DNA from: Citrobacter sp. MGH106 | GTDB taxonomy: Bacteria > Pseudomonadota > Gammaproteobacteria > Enterobacterales > Enterobacteriaceae | Assembly (NCBI RefSeq): GCF_001037495.1 | Contig: NZ_KQ089823.1 | Location: forward strand, 496,001 to 560,000 | Direction of reading: 5' to 3' | DNA: 64,000 nucleotides | Shown here: positions 30,873 to 39,611 of the stretch, in pieces | Position numbering within the stretch: the stretch's first letter is position 1 | How the letters are laid out: each line of letters opens with the position of its first letter | Position numbers and translations under genes: made by a program | Notes under the pieces: model-generated | Told to the model about the DNA's origin: nothing | Seen by the model: the letters and a program-made list of their open reading frames with translations, nothing else | Database searches by the model: none

Positions 30873-30898
30873 CTACATACTTTTACGCGGCGGTGCCA

Positions 30899-33061
30899 AT
30901 GGACGTTTCTTACCTGCTCGACAGCCTCAATGATAAACAGCGCGAAGCGGTGGCCGCGCCACGCAGCAATATGCTGGTATTAGCGGGGGCGGGGAGTGGT
31001 AAGACCCGCGTGCTGGTGCACCGCATCGCCTGGCTGTTGACCGTAGAGAATAACTCACCGTACTCCATTATGGCTGTGACCTTTACCAATAAGGCCGCGG
31101 CGGAAATGCGCCATCGTATTGGTCAGATTATGGGGACCAGTCAGGGCGGTATGTGGGTGGGGACTTTCCATGGTCTGGCGCATCGTTTGCTGCGCGCACA
31201 CCATATGGACGCTAATCTGCCGCAGGATTTTCAGATCCTCGACAGCGAAGACCAACTGCGTCTGCTTAAGCGTCTTATTAAAGCGATGAACCTTGATGAG
31301 AAGCAGTGGCCACCGCGTCAGGCAATGTGGTTTATCAACAGCCAGAAAGATGAAGGCCTGCGTCCGCACCATTTACAGAGCTACGGCAATCCGGTTGAAC
31401 AAACCTGGCAGAAAGTCTATCAGGCTTACCAGGAAGCGTGTGACCGTGCGGGGTTGGTGGATTTCGCTGAGCTGCTGCTGCGCGCCCACGAACTGTGGCT
31501 CAACAAACCACACATCCTGCAGCACTATCGTGAACGCTTTACCAACATCCTGGTGGATGAATTCCAGGATACCAACAATATCCAGTACGCGTGGATCCGC
31601 TTGCTGGCAGGTGATACCGGTAAGGTGATGATCGTTGGTGATGACGACCAGTCGATTTACGGCTGGCGCGGAGCACAGGTGGAAAATATCCAGCGCTTCC
31701 TCACCGACTTCCCTGGTGCAGAGACTATTCGCCTGGAGCAGAACTACCGTTCGACCAATAATATCCTCAGCGCTGCCAACGCCCTGATTGAGAATAACAA
31801 CGGGCGTCTGGGCAAGAAACTGTGGACTGACGGTGTCGATGGTGAACCGATTTCGCTTTACTGTGCGTTCAACGAACTCGATGAAGCGCGCTTTGTGGTT
31901 AACCGTATCAAGACCTGGCAGGACAACGGCGGTGCGCTGGAACAGTGCGCCATTCTGTACCGTAGTAACGCCCAGTCGCGTGTGCTTGAAGAGGCTTTAT
32001 TACAGGCCAGTATGCCGTACCGTATTTACGGTGGTATGCGCTTCTTCGAGCGCCAGGAAATCAAAGATGCACTCTCTTACCTGCGCCTGATCGCTAACCG
32101 TAACGACGATGCGGCCTTTGAACGTGTGGTGAATACGCCCACGCGTGGTATTGGTGATCGTACCTTAGATGTGGTGCGCCAGACGTCGCGTGACCGCCAA
32201 CTGACGCTGTGGCAAGCGTGTCGTGAACTGTTGCAGGAGAAAGCCCTGGCCGGTAGAGCCGCCAGCGCATTGCAGCGCTTTATGGAGCTGATTGACGCGC
32301 TGGCCCAGGAAACGGCCGATATGCCGCTGCACGTGCAGACCGACAGGGTGGTAAAAGACTCCGGTCTGCGCATGATGTACGAGCAGGAAAAAGGCGAGAA
32401 GGGCCAGACGCGTATCGAAAACTTAGACGAACTGGTGACGGCAACGCGCCAGTTCAGCTACAACGAAGAAGATGAAGATTTAATGCCATTGCAGGCATTC
32501 CTCTCCCATGCGGCGCTGGAAGCTGGTGAAGGGCAGGCGGATACCTGGCAGGACGCGGTACAACTGATGACTTTGCACTCGGCAAAAGGCCTCGAGTTCC
32601 CGCAGGTGTTTATCGTCGGTATGGAAGAGGGTATGTTCCCCAGCCAGATGTCACTCGACGAAGGTGGACGACTTGAAGAGGAACGTCGTCTGGCCTACGT
32701 TGGCGTCACCCGCGCTATGCAGAAACTGACGCTGACCTATGCGGAAACGCGCCGTCTGTACGGTAAAGAGGTTTACCACCGACCATCGCGCTTTATTGGT
32801 GAATTACCCGAAGCGTGCGTGGAAGAAGTTCGTTTACGTGCAACGGTCAGCCGCCCTGTGAGCCATCAACGGATGGGCACTCCGATGGCGGAAAATGACA
32901 CCGGCTACAAGCTGGGACAGCGTGTTCGGCATGCGAAGTTCGGCGAAGGTACTATTGTCAATCTGGAAGGGAGTGGCGAACATAGCCGTTTGCAGGTTGC
33001 ATTCCAGGGCCAGGGGATAAAATGGCTGGTAGCCGCCTACGCAAGGCTAGAAACGGTGTGA
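30899..33061 (+). CDS. uvrD: DNA helicase II UvrD
   Basis: UvrD is the SF1A 3'-5' helicase of nucleotide-excision and mismatch repair. The ATG at 30899 (MDVSYLLDSLNDKQREAVAA) gives 720 residues, the family length; an in-frame ATG at 30845 would translate the REP element and was rejected. Motifs are complete: Q-motif, Walker A LAGAGSGKTRVL, Ia TFTNKAAAEM, II LVDEFQDTNN, III GDDDQSIYGWRGA, IV LEQNYRST, V QLMTLHSAKGLEFPQVF and [19 protein letters not shown]. The C-terminal Tudor-like domain (GYKLGQRVRHAKFGEGTIVN) that binds RNA polymerase is present. The gene is controlled by the LexA box at 30825. Confidence 0.97.
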   Translation: MDVSYLLDSLNDKQREAVAAPRSNMLVLAGAGSGKTRVLVHRIAWLLTVENNSPYSIMAVTFTNKAAAEMRHRIGQIMGTSQGGMWVGTFHGLAHRLLRAHHMDANLPQDFQILDSEDQLRLLKRLIKAMNLDEKQWPPRQAMWFINSQKDEGLRPHHLQSYGNPVEQTWQKVYQAYQEACDRAGLVDFAELLLRAHELWLNKPHILQHYRERFTNILVDEFQDTNNIQYAWIRLLAGDTGKVMIVGDDDQSIYGWRGAQVENIQRFLTDFPGAETIRLEQNYRSTNNILSAANALIENNNGRLGKKLWTDGVDGEPISLYCAFNELDEARFVVNRIKTWQDNGGALEQCAILYRSNAQSRVLEEALLQASMPYRIYGGMRFFERQEIKDALSYLRLIANRNDDAAFERVVNTPTRGIGDRTLDVVRQTSRDRQLTLWQACRELLQEKALAGRAASALQRFMELIDALAQETADMPLHVQTDRVVKDSGLRMMYEQEKGEKGQTRIENLDELVTATRQFSYNEEDEDLMPLQAFLSHAALEAGEGQADTWQDAVQLMTLHSAKGLEFPQVFIVGMEEGMFPSQMSLDEGGRLEEERRLAYVGVTRAMQKLTLTYAETRRLYGKEVYHRPSRFIGELPEACVEEVRLRATVSRPVSHQRMGTPMAENDTGYKLGQRVRHAKFGEGTIVNLEGSGEHSRLQVAFQGQGIKWLVAAYARLETV

Positions 33062-33080
33062 AGGTGCTAACGCTCTGATT

Positions 33081-33114
33081 TGTAGGCCGGATAGGATGCA
33101 GCCGCTATCCGGCA
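33081..33114. repeat. REP element downstream of uvrD
   Basis: TGTAGGCCGGATAGGATGCA followed by GCCGCTATCCGGC is a typical REP unit (GCCGGATA / TATCCGGC stem), 20 bases after the uvrD stop. Confidence 0.8.
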
Positions 33115-33174
33115 ATCTGTCGCTTAATCTTCTGAAATCATAGATAAATACCCTTATTCTGCTAACCTTGGTGC

Positions 33175-33261
33175 ATGAGGGGAAATTATTACTTTTTCGC
33201 CATCTGTTGCGTGTTGACGTCAAAATTTTGCTGGCGTAACATGCGCGCACGATTACGCTAA
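33175..33261 (+). CDS. corL: Probable corA leader peptide (CorL-like), 28 residues
   Basis: In the 424-base uvrD-corA gap an ORF of 28 codons reads MRGNYYFFAICCVLTSKFCW then RNMRARLR and stop. It sits in the corA 5' leader, where Salmonella has the short ORF corL whose translation controls Rho-dependent termination ahead of corA. I assign it by position and character, not from a remembered sequence match. The ribosome site is weak (TTGGTGC). After the ORF, AAGGCTATC (33331-33339) and GATAGCCTT (33349-33357) form a stable hairpin, possibly part of the switch. Confidence 0.55.
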   Translation: MRGNYYFFAICCVLTSKFCWRNMRARLR

Positions 33262-33330
33262 GAGGACATTCGCCTTGGACACACCCAGTAGATACTGGCT
33301 CATTATCCTGTCATCCAGGATCAACTCCTA

Positions 33331-33357
33331 AGGCTATCCCTTTTTGCTGATAGCCTT
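33331..33357 (+). other. Stem-loop in the corA leader
   Basis: AAGGCTATC / GATAGCCTT, a 9-bp perfect stem with a 9-base loop containing CCTTTTTGCT, lies between the leader ORF and corA. It could be an alternative structure in Mg2+-responsive corA control. The evidence is structural only. Confidence 0.5.
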
Positions 33358-33485
33358 CGCGGTTGTCAGCGACCTTCTGTTTTTTCCCGTCGCGCTGAGT
33401 CAGGCTGTTTAATGGTCTGAAACCCAATTTGTTTCTGTGTGCCCACCGAACTGTCCGATAATTTTTTGCATTGGGAGTCCCGGTC

Positions 33486-34436
33486 ATGCTGAGCGCATTT
33501 CAACTGGAAAACAATCGTTTAACTCGCCTTGAGGCAGACGAGATCGAGCACCTGGCCAGTTCGGTTTGGGTCGATTTAGTCGAGCCGGATGACGAAGAAC
33601 GAAACCGTGTGCAAAAGGACTTGGGCCAGAATCTGGCTACGCGCCCTGAACTGGAAGACATCGAAGCATCCGCACGTTTTTTCGAAGACGAAGACGGTCT
33701 GCATATTCACTCCTTCTTCTTCTATGAAGATGCCGACGATCACGCGGGCAACTCAACTGTCGCATTTACCATTCGCGAAGGGCGCCTGTTTACCCTGCGT
33801 GAGCGCGAACTGCCGGCATTCCGTTTGTACCGTATGCGTGCGCGAAGCCAAGCGATGGTAGATGGCAACGCTTACGAGCTGTTGCTCGACCTGTTCGAAA
33901 CCAAAATCGAACAACTGGCAGATGAAATAGAAAACATCTACAGCGATCTGGAAAAGCTCAGTCGCGTGATTATGGAAGGACGTCAGGGCGATGAATATGA
34001 CGAGGCGCTCTCTACGCTGGCGGAACTGGAAGATATCGGCTGGAAAGTTCGCCTGTGTCTGATGGATACCCAGCGCGCACTGAACTTCCTTGTGCGCAAG
34101 GCGCGTCTGCCAGGCGGTCAGTTGGAGCAGGCGCGTGAGATCCTGCGAGATATCGAATCCCTGCTGCCGCACAACGAATCACTGTTTCAGAAAGTTAACT
34201 TCCTGATGCAGGCGGCGATGGGCTTTATCAATATCGAGCAGAACCGTATCATCAAGATCTTCTCGGTGGTATCTGTGGTATTCCTGCCGCCAACACTGGT
34301 GGCTTCAAGCTACGGGATGAACTTTGAGTTTATGCCTGAGCTGCACTGGAGTTTTGGTTACCCAGGGGCGATTGTCTTTATGATGCTCGCAGGGCTGGCG
34401 CCATATCTGTACTTTAAGCGCAAGAACTGGTTGTAA
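33486..34436 (+). CDS. corA: Magnesium/nickel/cobalt transporter CorA
   Basis: CorA is the main constitutive Mg2+ channel of the inner membrane, a homopentamer. The ATG at 33486 ([19 protein letters not shown]) gives 316 residues, the family length; an in-frame start 5 codons earlier was rejected. A long acidic cytoplasmic domain is followed by the stalk helix ([20 protein letters not shown]) and two C-terminal membrane segments. The signature [10 protein letters not shown] follows TM1, and the basic end is YFKRKNWL. The N-terminal 25 residues differ from K-12 more than the rest. The long leader with CorL suggests leader-based regulation. Confidence 0.96.
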   Translation: MLSAFQLENNRLTRLEADEIEHLASSVWVDLVEPDDEERNRVQKDLGQNLATRPELEDIEASARFFEDEDGLHIHSFFFYEDADDHAGNSTVAFTIREGRLFTLRERELPAFRLYRMRARSQAMVDGNAYELLLDLFETKIEQLADEIENIYSDLEKLSRVIMEGRQGDEYDEALSTLAELEDIGWKVRLCLMDTQRALNFLVRKARLPGGQLEQAREILRDIESLLPHNESLFQKVNFLMQAAMGFINIEQNRIIKIFSVVSVVFLPPTLVASSYGMNFEFMPELHWSFGYPGAIVFMMLAGLAPYLYFKRKNWL

Positions 34437-34444
34437 TTTTTATG

Positions 34445-34510
34445 CCTGATGGCGACTTAGCTTTTCCCGGCCTACGTAATCTGTAGACCAGATAAGCCCG
34501 CGCCATCAGG
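34445..34510. repeat. BIME-type inverted repeat between corA and rarD
   Basis: CCTGATGGCG (34445-34454) and CGCCATCAGG (34501-34510) are perfect inverted 10-mers. They enclose REP-like sequence (CCCGGCCTACGTAATCTGTA). It fills the gap between convergent corA and rarD. Confidence 0.7.
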
Positions 34511-34519
34511 TAAACGATA

Positions 34520-35416
34520 TTAAAGCCCTTTGCGCGTCCTGTGCTGGGTGTAAATCGCATCCGCAACAAAAATCGCCAATGCTACCCAGATAAAGGCGAA
34601 CGTTACCATTTTATCCGCACCCGGAACCTCGCCGTAGAATGTCACTGCCAGCAGGAACATCAGCGTTGGGCCGATGTACTGGAAAAAGCCCAGCGTGGAC
34701 AGACGTAGACGCGTGGCTGCGCCGGTAAAACAGAGCAGGGGAATAGTGGTTACGATCCCCGCAGCAATCAGCAGCAGATTCAGCGACATAGGGTTCTGAG
34801 CCATGTGGCTGGTTGGACTATCTGCAATACCAAACAGATAAATTGCCGCAACGGGTAATAACCACAGGGTTTCAATCAGCATGCCAGTTTGCGCCTCGAC
34901 GGCAATCTTCTTACGTACCAGACCATAAAAAGCAAAGCTGAAAGCCAGCCCCAGCGCAATGATGGGCAGTGAACCGAATGTCCACAGTTGTACCAGTACA
35001 CCGCAGGCGGCTAACAGTACGGCCAGCCACTGCATGCGGCGAAAGCGCTCGCCGAGGAAAATCATCCCCAGCACAATATTTACCAGCGGGTTAATAAAAT
35101 AGCCCAGGCTCGCTTCCAGCATATGGTGGTTATTGACCGCCCAGATAAAAAGCAGCCAGTTTCCGCCGATGAGCACCGCTGATAGCGCCAGCAGGAAAAT
35201 CTTCTTTGGTGTTTGCAGCAGCGTTTTGATGCCCGACCATTGGCGGCTGACGCTCATCAACACCACCATAAAGAAAAACGACCAGATGACGCGGTGCGTC
35301 AGGATTTCGTCGGCGGGGACATAGTAAATCAGCTTGAAGTACGCGGGTGCGATGCCCCAAATAAAATAGGCAGCAAGAGCGAGTAACACGCCCTGCCGCG
35401 TTTGTTTAGCATCCAT
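34520..35416 (-). CDS. rarD: EamA-family permease RarD
   Basis: RarD is a ten-segment inner-membrane protein of the drug/metabolite transporter superfamily (RarD subfamily), with unproven substrate; early work linked it to chloramphenicol sensitivity. The 298-residue product starts MDAKQTRQGVLLALAAYFIW and has family motifs AYFKLIYYVPADEILTHRVI, NWLLFIWAVNNHHMLEASLG and FFQYIGPTLMFLLAV. It is convergent with corA and lies 51 bases from the yigI stop on the same strand, so cotranscription with yigI is likely. Confidence 0.92.
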   Translation of the reverse strand: MDAKQTRQGVLLALAAYFIWGIAPAYFKLIYYVPADEILTHRVIWSFFFMVVLMSVSRQWSGIKTLLQTPKKIFLLALSAVLIGGNWLLFIWAVNNHHMLEASLGYFINPLVNIVLGMIFLGERFRRMQWLAVLLAACGVLVQLWTFGSLPIIALGLAFSFAFYGLVRKKIAVEAQTGMLIETLWLLPVAAIYLFGIADSPTSHMAQNPMSLNLLLIAAGIVTTIPLLCFTGAATRLRLSTLGFFQYIGPTLMFLLAVTFYGEVPGADKMVTFAFIWVALAIFVADAIYTQHRTRKGL

Positions 35417-35467
35417 CGGGAAAACTCGGTTCAGAAATGTAACAGCAGTTTACCTGTTTTTACGCGC

Positions 35468-35935
35468 TTACCCCACCATATAAGTGGCGGTTGCGCTGGC
35501 GATATAAAGTTGTTCCTCGTTATGCAGTTCCACACGAGCAACAGCAACTTTGTTGCCCGCTCTCAGCAGACTACTGGTCGCCGTGAAGCGATTGCCCCTG
35601 CCCGGGCGCAGGTAATCAACACGTAGATCGATAGTCCCCATACGAGACATCCGTTGGCGCAGTTCGTCCTCGCTGATGGTTTCGTGGCGGGTCAGCGTAC
35701 TGCCAACGCATACCAGTCCGGCGGCAACGTCCAATGCTGAGGCGATTACGCCTCCATGCAGGATACTTTGCGCCCAGTTGCCGACCATCATGGGTTGGTT
35801 ATTAAACGCTAATTGCGCAAACTCTTTTTCATAGCGTTCCAGTTCCAGCCCCAGAGCCCGGTTAAACGGCATATGGTAGACAAACATTTCACCCACTAAT
35901 TTCAGCGCTTGCTCAGCAGTAAGTACGGCAGACAT
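35468..35935 (-). CDS. yigI: Hot-dog fold thioesterase YigI
   Basis: YigI belongs to the PaaI-like 4HBT hot-dog superfamily; the E. coli protein has been described as a medium/long-chain acyl-CoA thioesterase. The start at 35935 ([20 protein letters not shown]) gives 155 residues, matching the homologue; the upstream ATG adds MGYQDR. The hot-dog signature [20 protein letters not shown] around residues 65-84 contains the expected acidic residue. The [12 protein letters not shown] segment is the typical strand of the family. Confidence 0.88.
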   Translation of the reverse strand: MSAVLTAEQALKLVGEMFVYHMPFNRALGLELERYEKEFAQLAFNNQPMMVGNWAQSILHGGVIASALDVAAGLVCVGSTLTRHETISEDELRQRMSRMGTIDLRVDYLRPGRGNRFTATSSLLRAGNKVAVARVELHNEEQLYIASATATYMVG

Positions 35936-36098
35936 ACGATCCTGATACCCCATTGGTTAATGAAATGTTGATATTATGCTTATTATTTGTTGTTTTCTAC
36001 TTTAAGACGGGATAACTAACGAGAAGCCAGCTAAGTATGTAGAATACTTGCCAGATAATTATACAATTCATCAATATTTGGTCTGGAGAACACTAAAA

Positions 36099-36968
36099 AT
36101 GCGGGCGATTCTGGGTTGGTTATTACCAGCAGTCATGCTGCCGTTGACCGCGTATGCGCAGGAAGCGACAGTGAAAGAGATTCATGATGCACCAGCGGTG
36201 CGCGGCAGTGTTATCGCCAATATGCTGCAGGAGCATGATAACCCCTTCACGCTTTACCCTTATGACACCAACTATCTCATCTACACCAATACCAGCGACA
36301 TGAATAAAGAGGCTATCAGTAGCTATAGCTGGTCTGATAATGCGCGTAAAGATGAGGTTAAGTTCCAGCTGAGCCTGGCGTTTCCGCTCTGGCGCGGGAT
36401 TTTAGGCCCGAACTCTGTGCTCGGTGGCTCCTATACCCAGAAATCATGGTGGCAGCTTTCCAATAGTGAAGAGTCCTCACCGTTTCGCGAAACCAACTAC
36501 GAGCCGCAACTTTTCCTCGGTTTTGCCACCGACTATCGCTTTGCCGGCTGGACGCTGCGTGATGTCGAAATGGGGTACAACCATGACTCTAACGGTCGTT
36601 CCGATCCGACCTCGCGTAGCTGGAACCGCCTGTATACCCGCCTGATGGCAGAACAGGGTAACTGGCTGGTGGAAGTGAAACCGTGGTACGTCATCGGTAG
36701 CACAGATGACAACCCCGATATCACCAAATACATGGGTTACTATCAGCTCAAAATTGGTTATCACCTGGGGGATGCCGTATTAAGCGCCAAAGGTCAGTAC
36801 AACTGGAATACGGGCTATGGCGGCGCGGAGCTGGGTTTAAGTTACCCCATCACGAAGCATGTTCGTCTTTATACCCAGGTCTACAGTGGCTATGGCGAAT
36901 CGTTGATCGACTACAACTTTAATCAGACGCGCGTGGGTGTGGGCGTGATGCTCAATGACATTTTCTGA
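36099..36968 (+). CDS. pldA: Outer-membrane phospholipase A (OMPLA) PldA
   Basis: PldA is a 12-strand outer-membrane beta-barrel that hydrolyses phospholipids in the outer leaflet when it dimerises with Ca2+. The ATG at 36099 gives 289 residues with a Sec signal peptide (MRAILGWLLPAVMLPLTAYA) cleaved before Gln21. The catalytic triad is in YNHDSNGRSDPTSRSWNRLY: His162, Ser164 and Asn176 of the precursor. The last residue is Phe (VGVGVMLNDIF), the barrel-assembly signal. The upstream in-frame ATG at 36048 would disrupt the signal peptide. Confidence 0.96.
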   Translation: MRAILGWLLPAVMLPLTAYAQEATVKEIHDAPAVRGSVIANMLQEHDNPFTLYPYDTNYLIYTNTSDMNKEAISSYSWSDNARKDEVKFQLSLAFPLWRGILGPNSVLGGSYTQKSWWQLSNSEESSPFRETNYEPQLFLGFATDYRFAGWTLRDVEMGYNHDSNGRSDPTSRSWNRLYTRLMAEQGNWLVEVKPWYVIGSTDDNPDITKYMGYYQLKIGYHLGDAVLSAKGQYNWNTGYGGAELGLSYPITKHVRLYTQVYSGYGESLIDYNFNQTRVGVGVMLNDIF

Positions 36969-37058
36969 TCTGCGCAATGATTGTGTTTTAAACATTGCAG
37001 TTTCTCTCTCAGGCGCTGAAAATAGCGCCTGTTTTTATTTATAGCTAATGGGGTTAAT

Positions 37059-38888
37059 GTGGCGCAGGCGGAAGTGTTGAATCTGGAAATGGGCGCTAAA
37101 CAGGTTTTACAGGAAACCTTTGGCTACCAACAGTTTCGCCCTGGTCAGGAAGAAATCATCGACACCGTGCTCTCTGGCCGCGACTGCCTGGTCGTCATGC
37201 CGACCGGTGGCGGTAAATCCCTCTGCTATCAAATTCCCGCATTATTGCTGAACGGGCTAACCGTTGTCGTTTCACCGCTGATTTCCCTGATGAAAGACCA
37301 GGTTGATCAACTGCTGGCAAATGGCGTAGCGGCTGCGTGTCTGAACTCCACCCAGAGTCGCGAGCAGCAGCTTGAGGTGATGGCCGGTTGCCGCAGCGGG
37401 CAAATCCGCTTGCTATACATTGCGCCCGAACGTCTGATGCTGGATAACTTTCTTGAACATCTGGCGCACTGGAATCCGGTGCTGTTGGCTGTTGATGAAG
37501 CGCACTGTATTTCTCAGTGGGGGCATGATTTTCGTCCGGAATACGCCGCACTGGGCCAGCTGCGTCAACGTTTTCCTGCTCTGCCGTTTGTCGCACTGAC
37601 GGCAACCGCTGATGAAACAACCCGACTGGATATTGTTCGTCTGCTGGGGCTGAATGATCCGTTAATTCAGATCAGCAGCTTTGACCGACCGAACATTCGC
37701 TACATGTTGATGGAGAAGTTTAAGCCTCTCGATCAACTGATGCGTTACGTGCAAGAACAGCGCGGCAAGTCCGGTATTATTTACTGTAATAGCCGTGCGA
37801 AAGTAGAAGATACCGCCGCACGTCTGCAAAGTCGTGGGATCAGCGCAGGGGCCTATCATGCCGGGCTGGAAAACAGCATTCGTGCTGAGGTGCAGGAGAA
37901 ATTCCAGCGCGATGACCTGCAAATCGTCGTGGCAACCGTGGCGTTTGGTATGGGAATTAATAAACCTAACGTACGCTTTGTGGTGCACTTTGATATCCCA
38001 CGTAACATCGAGTCGTATTACCAGGAAACGGGGCGCGCCGGGCGTGACGGCCTGCCTGCAGAAGCGATGCTGTTTTATGATCCAGCCGATATGGCGTGGT
38101 TACGCCGCTGCCTTGAAGAGAAACCCGCCGGGCAATTGCTTGATATTGAGCGACATAAGCTGAATGCGATGGGGGCGTTTGCCGAGGCGCAAACCTGCCG
38201 TCGTCTGGTCCTGCTGAATTATTTTGGTGAAGGGCGTCAGGAGCCGTGCGGCAACTGCGATATTTGTCTCGATCCGCCGAAACAGTACGATGGTTTAATG
38301 GATGCGCGTAAAGCGCTGTCGACGATATATCGCGTTAACCAACGTTTTGGGATGGGCTATGTCGTCGAAGTGCTGCGCGGAGCAAATAACCAGCGTATTC
38401 GTGAGCTGGCTCATGACAAACTGCCAGTCTACGGTATTGGACGTGAGCAGAGCCACGAGCACTGGGTGAGCGTGATCCGCCAGTTGATCCATCTTGGCCT
38501 GGTCACGCAGAATATTGCCCATCACTCCGCGTTACAGTTAACCGAAGCGGCGCGTCCGGTACTGCGCGGCGATGTCCCGCTACAGCTTGCCGTGCCGCGT
38601 ATTGTGGCGCTAAAACCGCGTGCGATGCAGAAATCCTTTGGCGGCAACTACGATCGCAAGCTGTTTGCCAAATTGCGTAAGCTGCGCAAAGCCATTGCAG
38701 ATGAAGAGAATATTCCACCGTATGTGGTCTTCAACGATGCCACGCTGATTGAAATGGCGGAACAGATGCCAGTTTCACCGAGCGAAATGCTGAGCGTCAA
38801 TGGCGTAGGGATGCGTAAACTTGAGCGATTCGGCAAAGAGTTTATGGCGCTTATTCGTGCGCACGTTGATGGTGACGACGAAGAGTAG
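37059..38888 (+). CDS. recQ: ATP-dependent DNA helicase RecQ
   Basis: RecQ is the 3'-5' helicase of the RecF recombination pathway and of illegitimate-recombination suppression. The 609-residue protein starts at GTG 37059 (VAQAEVLNLEMGAKQ). It has motif I TGGGKSLCYQ, DEAH box AVDEAHCISQWGHDFRPEY, SAT-like VALTATAD, and motif VI QETGRAGRDG. The zinc-binding RQC domain shows cysteines CRRLVLLNYF and CGNCDICLD, and a C-terminal HRDC domain (residues about 530-605) follows. Length and domains match E. coli RecQ. Confidence 0.97.
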   Translation: MAQAEVLNLEMGAKQVLQETFGYQQFRPGQEEIIDTVLSGRDCLVVMPTGGGKSLCYQIPALLLNGLTVVVSPLISLMKDQVDQLLANGVAAACLNSTQSREQQLEVMAGCRSGQIRLLYIAPERLMLDNFLEHLAHWNPVLLAVDEAHCISQWGHDFRPEYAALGQLRQRFPALPFVALTATADETTRLDIVRLLGLNDPLIQISSFDRPNIRYMLMEKFKPLDQLMRYVQEQRGKSGIIYCNSRAKVEDTAARLQSRGISAGAYHAGLENSIRAEVQEKFQRDDLQIVVATVAFGMGINKPNVRFVVHFDIPRNIESYYQETGRAGRDGLPAEAMLFYDPADMAWLRRCLEEKPAGQLLDIERHKLNAMGAFAEAQTCRRLVLLNYFGEGRQEPCGNCDICLDPPKQYDGLMDARKALSTIYRVNQRFGMGYVVEVLRGANNQRIRELAHDKLPVYGIGREQSHEHWVSVIRQLIHLGLVTQNIAHHSALQLTEAARPVLRGDVPLQLAVPRIVALKPRAMQKSFGGNYDRKLFAKLRKLRKAIADEENIPPYVVFNDATLIEMAEQMPVSPSEMLSVNGVGMRKLERFGKEFMALIRAHVDGDDEE

Positions 38889-38951
38889 TCAGCCAGGCAA
38901 AAAAGTGCCAGGATGGTGACTCACTGAACTATTCCCCCGCGAGTCAATTTT

Positions 38952-39572
38952 ATGTTAACGCTATTTTTTACCGTTGCGTTGGTACACATCGTTGCGCTGA
39001 TGAGCCCTGGCCCCGATTTTTTCTTTGTTTCTCAAACGGCCGTCAGCCGTTCGCGTAAAGAAGCGATGATGGGCGTGCTGGGCATCACCTGTGGTGTCAT
39101 GGTCTGGGCAGGTGTGGCGCTGCTCGGTCTGCATCTGATCATCGAAAAAATGGCCTGGCTGCACACTATTATTATGGTGGGTGGCGGTCTGTATCTGTGC
39201 TGGATGGGCTACCAGATGCTGCGTGGCGCGTTTAAAAAACAGGATGTCGCTGCTCCCGCACCGCAGGTTGAGCTGGCACAGAGTGGACGCAGCTTTATCA
39301 AAGGCCTGCTGACCAACCTGGCGAATCCTAAAGCCATTATCTATTTTGGCTCTGTATTCTCGCTGTTTGTAGGTGATAGCGTAGGTACCGGCGCGCGCTG
39401 GGGCATTTTTGCCCTGATAATCGTAGAAACGCTGGCCTGGTTTACCGTGGTCGCCAGCCTGTTTGCGCTACCGAAAATGCGTCGTGGCTATCAGCGTCTG
39501 GCGAAGTGGATTGATGGATTTGCTGGCGCGTTGTTCGCTGGTTTTGGTATCCATTTGATTATTTCGCGTTAA
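38952..39572 (+). CDS. rhtC: Threonine efflux protein RhtC
   Basis: RhtC exports threonine, and belongs to the LysE/RhtB family. The 206-residue protein has six hydrophobic segments, the family start with VALVHIVALMSPGPDFFFV (the SPGPD motif), and GLLTNLANPKAIIYFGSVFS with NPK near the middle. It lies 63 bases after recQ. A perfect 10-bp hairpin follows (39582-39603). In K-12 it faces rhtB directly; here an Rpn-family gene separates them. Confidence 0.94.
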   Translation: MLTLFFTVALVHIVALMSPGPDFFFVSQTAVSRSRKEAMMGVLGITCGVMVWAGVALLGLHLIIEKMAWLHTIIMVGGGLYLCWMGYQMLRGAFKKQDVAAPAPQVELAQSGRSFIKGLLTNLANPKAIIYFGSVFSLFVGDSVGTGARWGIFALIIVETLAWFTVVASLFALPKMRRGYQRLAKWIDGFAGALFAGFGIHLIISR

Positions 39573-39581
39573 TTCGGTTAC

Positions 39582-39603
39582 CCGCCTGGGTAGACCCAGG
39601 CGG
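39582..39603. terminator. Hairpin between convergent rhtC and the Rpn-family gene
   Basis: CCGCCTGGGT / ACCCAGGCGG is a perfect 10-bp stem with a 2-base loop. The rhtC-side U-run is weak, so it is a likely but not certain terminator. It is also one edge of the inserted segment. Confidence 0.6.
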
Positions 39604-39611
39604 AGAGCTGT

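Noticed and set aside
30845-30898. Extended N-terminus for UvrD from an upstream ATG
   Set aside because: The extra codons translate a REP palindrome; the ATG at 30899 gives the exact family N-terminus.
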